Source: Gracilaria gracilis
Lineage: Eukaryota; Rhodophyta; Florideophyceae; Gracilariales; Gracilariaceae
Assembly (NCBI GenBank): GCA_030374805.1
Contig: JARGSG010000207.1
Span: forward strand, 930,001 to 994,000
DNA length: 64,000 nucleotides
Reading direction: 5' to 3'
Within the stretch, counting starts at the first letter, position 1, and each line of letters begins with the position of its first letter. Of this stretch, positions 61,762 through 64,000 are shown in pieces. The position numbers and the translations under genes were made by a program. The notes below the pieces were generated by a model. That model was given only the letters and a program-made list of their open reading frames with translations. It did not search any database and had not been told where the DNA came from.

Positions 61762-62950
61762 CGGGCGTGTGAGAGTGGGCGACGTTTTGTGGCGGCGAGA
61801 GCGACGGGTGGACAAGTTGAAGGTGAAGCGGTTGGACGTGGAGAGCGCGGAGCGCAGCAAAGATACAAGCAGCCGACGACGCGGCAGACGAAGCGACGAG
61901 ATGCGACGGCAGAGGTGCGTGCGTGTAAAGTGGGCGCGGAACGGCTTTGGCGACAGCGAACCGCTGGCCGTTTGTATATGTACAGTTATCTACGCCAGCG
62001 ACGCCGTGGGCGACGCGAGCACTGCACGCGTCTCCACTGCACGCGCCTCTTGTTTACGTTATGGAAAGCACGTGCGCACGTGCGCTTACCCCGCGCGCGC
62101 TGATTGGACTGTGCGTGAGCACACGGGCAGCTCATTGGATGCGCCGCCAGCATGTGGTGGTTGTAGGCGACGCTTGGCATTTTTCAGCAGTGGTTCCAGT
62201 TGACGGGGTCACACGTCCAAAAGGGGCAACAGATAAATACATAAACCGATAGAAACCGAACCACAAAAGCACAAGACCTCAGGTCCCCAATTAGAGGGCT
62301 AGCCGTCTATTAGAAGGTTGAAGGCTTTAGCTCTCTTCATCCCTCTGGAGTGCTCTCCACGCTCCAAACTCCTAACCTCGTATACGCCCCGGGTGCGTCC
62401 CTACCTTCCTCTTGCAGCTCCACAGCTGGCAGGTGGCTCACATTCACATTCACATTCACATTCACAACCATCACACCAACTTGTTCAATTACGTCATGTT
62501 AGTATGTAGCTACCAGTACCAAACATGTGCAGTACAGTACACCATGATGGCAACTTCGGTACTTGTACCTTCCTCAAAACGAGTTAAACCGCCTCCACAT
62601 CTCGCATCTCGGGAGCAAACTAACCGCTACAAGATAGTGTAGCTATGCATTGCAATGCTGAGCAACTGAAAACGACGATGCCAGTGTCCCCATAACATGC
62701 CCAAGAATGACAAATCCAGTTTACAGTACCCTTGTAGCTACCCTGCACCCTCGCTTGTTTTTTTTTGTTCTCGAGCACGTTGGTCAACACTGTCAACGAT
62801 CGAGGCGCGCGCCTCAACTCTTTCAGTTGGTGACCTCTTTGACCTTTGTTGTGATACACTACGTGGAGCTTAGTTGGCATACAATGCCAAGCAGTGACGT
62901 AACGTCACAACATCGTCGTCTCGTTGTGTGAACCAACTCCAACATTCGTC
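61762..62950. promoter_or_regulatory. Divergent intergenic region, Cdc25-like gene and ribokinase
   Basis: About 1.2 kb. The left 400 bp are CG-rich and the right part is less so. It holds a short CATTCA repeat and small unsupported frames. No known element identified. Confidence 0.4.
62441..62464. repeat. (CATTCA)4 hexamer repeat
   Basis: Four perfect CATTCA units in tandem in the divergent intergenic region. Confidence 0.9.
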
Positions 62951-63928
62951 ATGCCAGCAAACCAAGTGTTTGTCATATCATCCATCAACCAAGACATCAC
63001 TCTCTCACTTGCATCATTCCCGGCTGCCGGAGAAACCGTACTAGCGCGGTCGAAAACAGTGTCACTTGGCGGAAAGGGTGCCAACGCCGCCGTGGCAGCG
63101 GCGAGATCACGATACGCACTGTCCGTACACCTGGTGTCTGCCATTGGACCGGATGGCACCGCGTTGTTAAACGTGTTGCGTCAGTATCGCGTGGACGTTT
63201 CGCAGGTTGCGCTCATTGAGAAGGGCACCACGGGAACTGCTGTGATTCTACTTGACGCCGACAGTGGTGAGAATCGAATCGTCGTGGCGCCTGGTGCTAA
63301 CAAACATGTTAGCACGGCGTTGTGCGAACGCGTTTATGAGTGGTTACCGGGGGCGGTTGTGGTTCTCCACTTGGAGATTGGTCATGATGTGGTTCAACAG
63401 GTAGCAATGGATGCGTTCACCAACGACAGTTTGGTGGTTTTCAATCCCAGTCCTGTGCCTACGAACAAGTCAATGTTACTCGAAGGCAATGCACCAATCT
63501 GGAAGCACGTGCACGTTATCATCGTGAACGAAATCGAGATTCAGCAGCTGTGTGGCGTAGGACTGCAAGTGGACGGCGCACGTGCGCCAAGCGAAGCATG
63601 CTCCGCGGCAATTGGAGCGTTCAGAAGGCGGTGCAGGCCGGACGTGAAGCTGGTAGTCACGCTCGGCAAACACGGTGTGGTATACTCCGAACGAGAGACG
63701 AGCATCGAGTTCGTGCCGGCGATTGCGGTGGAGAGGGTGGTGGACACCACGGGCGCCGGTGACACGTTCACGGGCTATCTGGCAGCGGCACTGAGCGCGG
63801 GAGTGGCGTTCGACCGGTGCGTCAAGACAGCGGTGGCGGCGGCAGGGCTGTGCGTGAGCAAGAAAGGCGCGGCGGATTCCATCCCGGCGATCTCGCAAGT
63901 CGAAGCAACGATGATGCTTCGCGACTAG
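62951..63928 (+). CDS. RBKS: Ribokinase (PfkB family)
   Basis: Phosphorylates ribose to ribose-5-phosphate using ATP, feeding nucleotide and pentose-phosphate metabolism. The 325-residue protein starts at ATG 62951; the frame's upstream TTG is rejected. PfkB signature 1 appears as LGGKGANAAVAAARS near residue 40, and signature 2 as VDTTGAGDTFTGYLAAALS with the catalytic Asp. Other ribokinase blocks are SAIGPDGTALLNVL, TGTAVILLDADSGENRIVV, LHLEIGHDVV (usual LQLE), FNPSPVP and VVTLGKHGVVY. N-terminal NQDITLSLASFPAAGETVLA matches the sugar-binding strand. No targeting peptide is evident, so it is probably cytosolic. Intronless. Confidence 0.93.
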   Translation: MPANQVFVISSINQDITLSLASFPAAGETVLARSKTVSLGGKGANAAVAAARSRYALSVHLVSAIGPDGTALLNVLRQYRVDVSQVALIEKGTTGTAVILLDADSGENRIVVAPGANKHVSTALCERVYEWLPGAVVVLHLEIGHDVVQQVAMDAFTNDSLVVFNPSPVPTNKSMLLEGNAPIWKHVHVIIVNEIEIQQLCGVGLQVDGARAPSEACSAAIGAFRRRCRPDVKLVVTLGKHGVVYSERETSIEFVPAIAVERVVDTTGAGDTFTGYLAAALSAGVAFDRCVKTAVAAAGLCVSKKGAADSIPAISQVEATMMLRD

Positions 63929-64000
63929 AAATCTACTGTAGATAGACAACAGCTTTCCGCGGGGGTGTGTGCAGCTGCATGCACGGAGTAAACACGCGTG

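Noticed and set aside
61762-62203. Plus-strand frames of 152-187 codons over the Cdc25-like gene and its promoter
   Set aside because: Antisense and CG-rich promoter sequence; two different frames are open over the same DNA, a sign of composition rather than coding.

Overview
The window is nuclear DNA from a gene-dense, intron-poor photosynthetic eukaryote, most likely a red alga. Three things point there. Many nuclear genes carry N-terminal extensions that look like plastid or mitochondrial targeting peptides (ribosomal protein L10, a glutamyl-peptidase homologue, a TLDc protein, a Tat-type lumenal FKBP, a DUF1350 protein). The NADPH oxidase has four extra membrane helices inserted between its FAD and NADPH halves, a layout known from red algal enzymes. 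Introns are few and mostly 70-220 nt, with GT-AG ends. The species cannot be named from the sequence. No CRISPR array, operon, rRNA or tRNA was found, and no retroelement or DNA transposon was recognised.

Layout. 1-20 kb: tail of a left-edge ORF, a chloroplast glutamyl-peptidase-like S9 peptidase, lariat debranching enzyme DBR1, the Polycomb WD40 protein EED/ESC, plastid L10, an L7Ae-type RNase P/MRP protein, APC2, the complex I subunit NDUFB7 (four exons in 100 codons), mitochondrial pyruvate dehydrogenase E2, and a convergent pair of probable plastid proteins of unknown function. 20-39 kb: the NADPH oxidase, an unknown 529-residue protein, a GT47/exostosin glycosyltransferase and an uninterrupted 2,967-codon SEC16. 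39-52 kb: a small spliced gene head-to-head with ERCC1, a class I histone deacetylase with a 17-nt micro-exon, two almost identical copies of the splicing factor CWC25 8,687 bp apart, TRAPPC1, a TLDc protein divergent from the ribonucleotide reductase small subunit, an FKBP and a DUF1350 protein. 52.4-56.6 kb: the only gene-poor stretch, holding decayed remnants of a dioxygenase-like and a transporter gene, a pyrimidine-rich tract and hairpins. 56.6-64 kb: an unknown two-helix membrane protein, an M3-type oligopeptidase, a small Cdc25/ACR2-type phosphatase and a ribokinase.

Most genes are unrelated housekeeping functions placed side by side, often head-to-head (TLDc/RNR2, 38.6-kb gene/ERCC1, FKBP/DUF1350), so shared promoters are likelier than joint pathways. 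Observations most worth a second look are the HDAC micro-exon, the CWC25 pair with its sharp identity edges, a near-perfect ~117-nt foldback between HDAC and CWC25, the regular tryptophan-motif array in SEC16, the E2F-type site before RNR2, and several proteins I could not place in a family. I did not find one coherent, clearly new multi-gene system.
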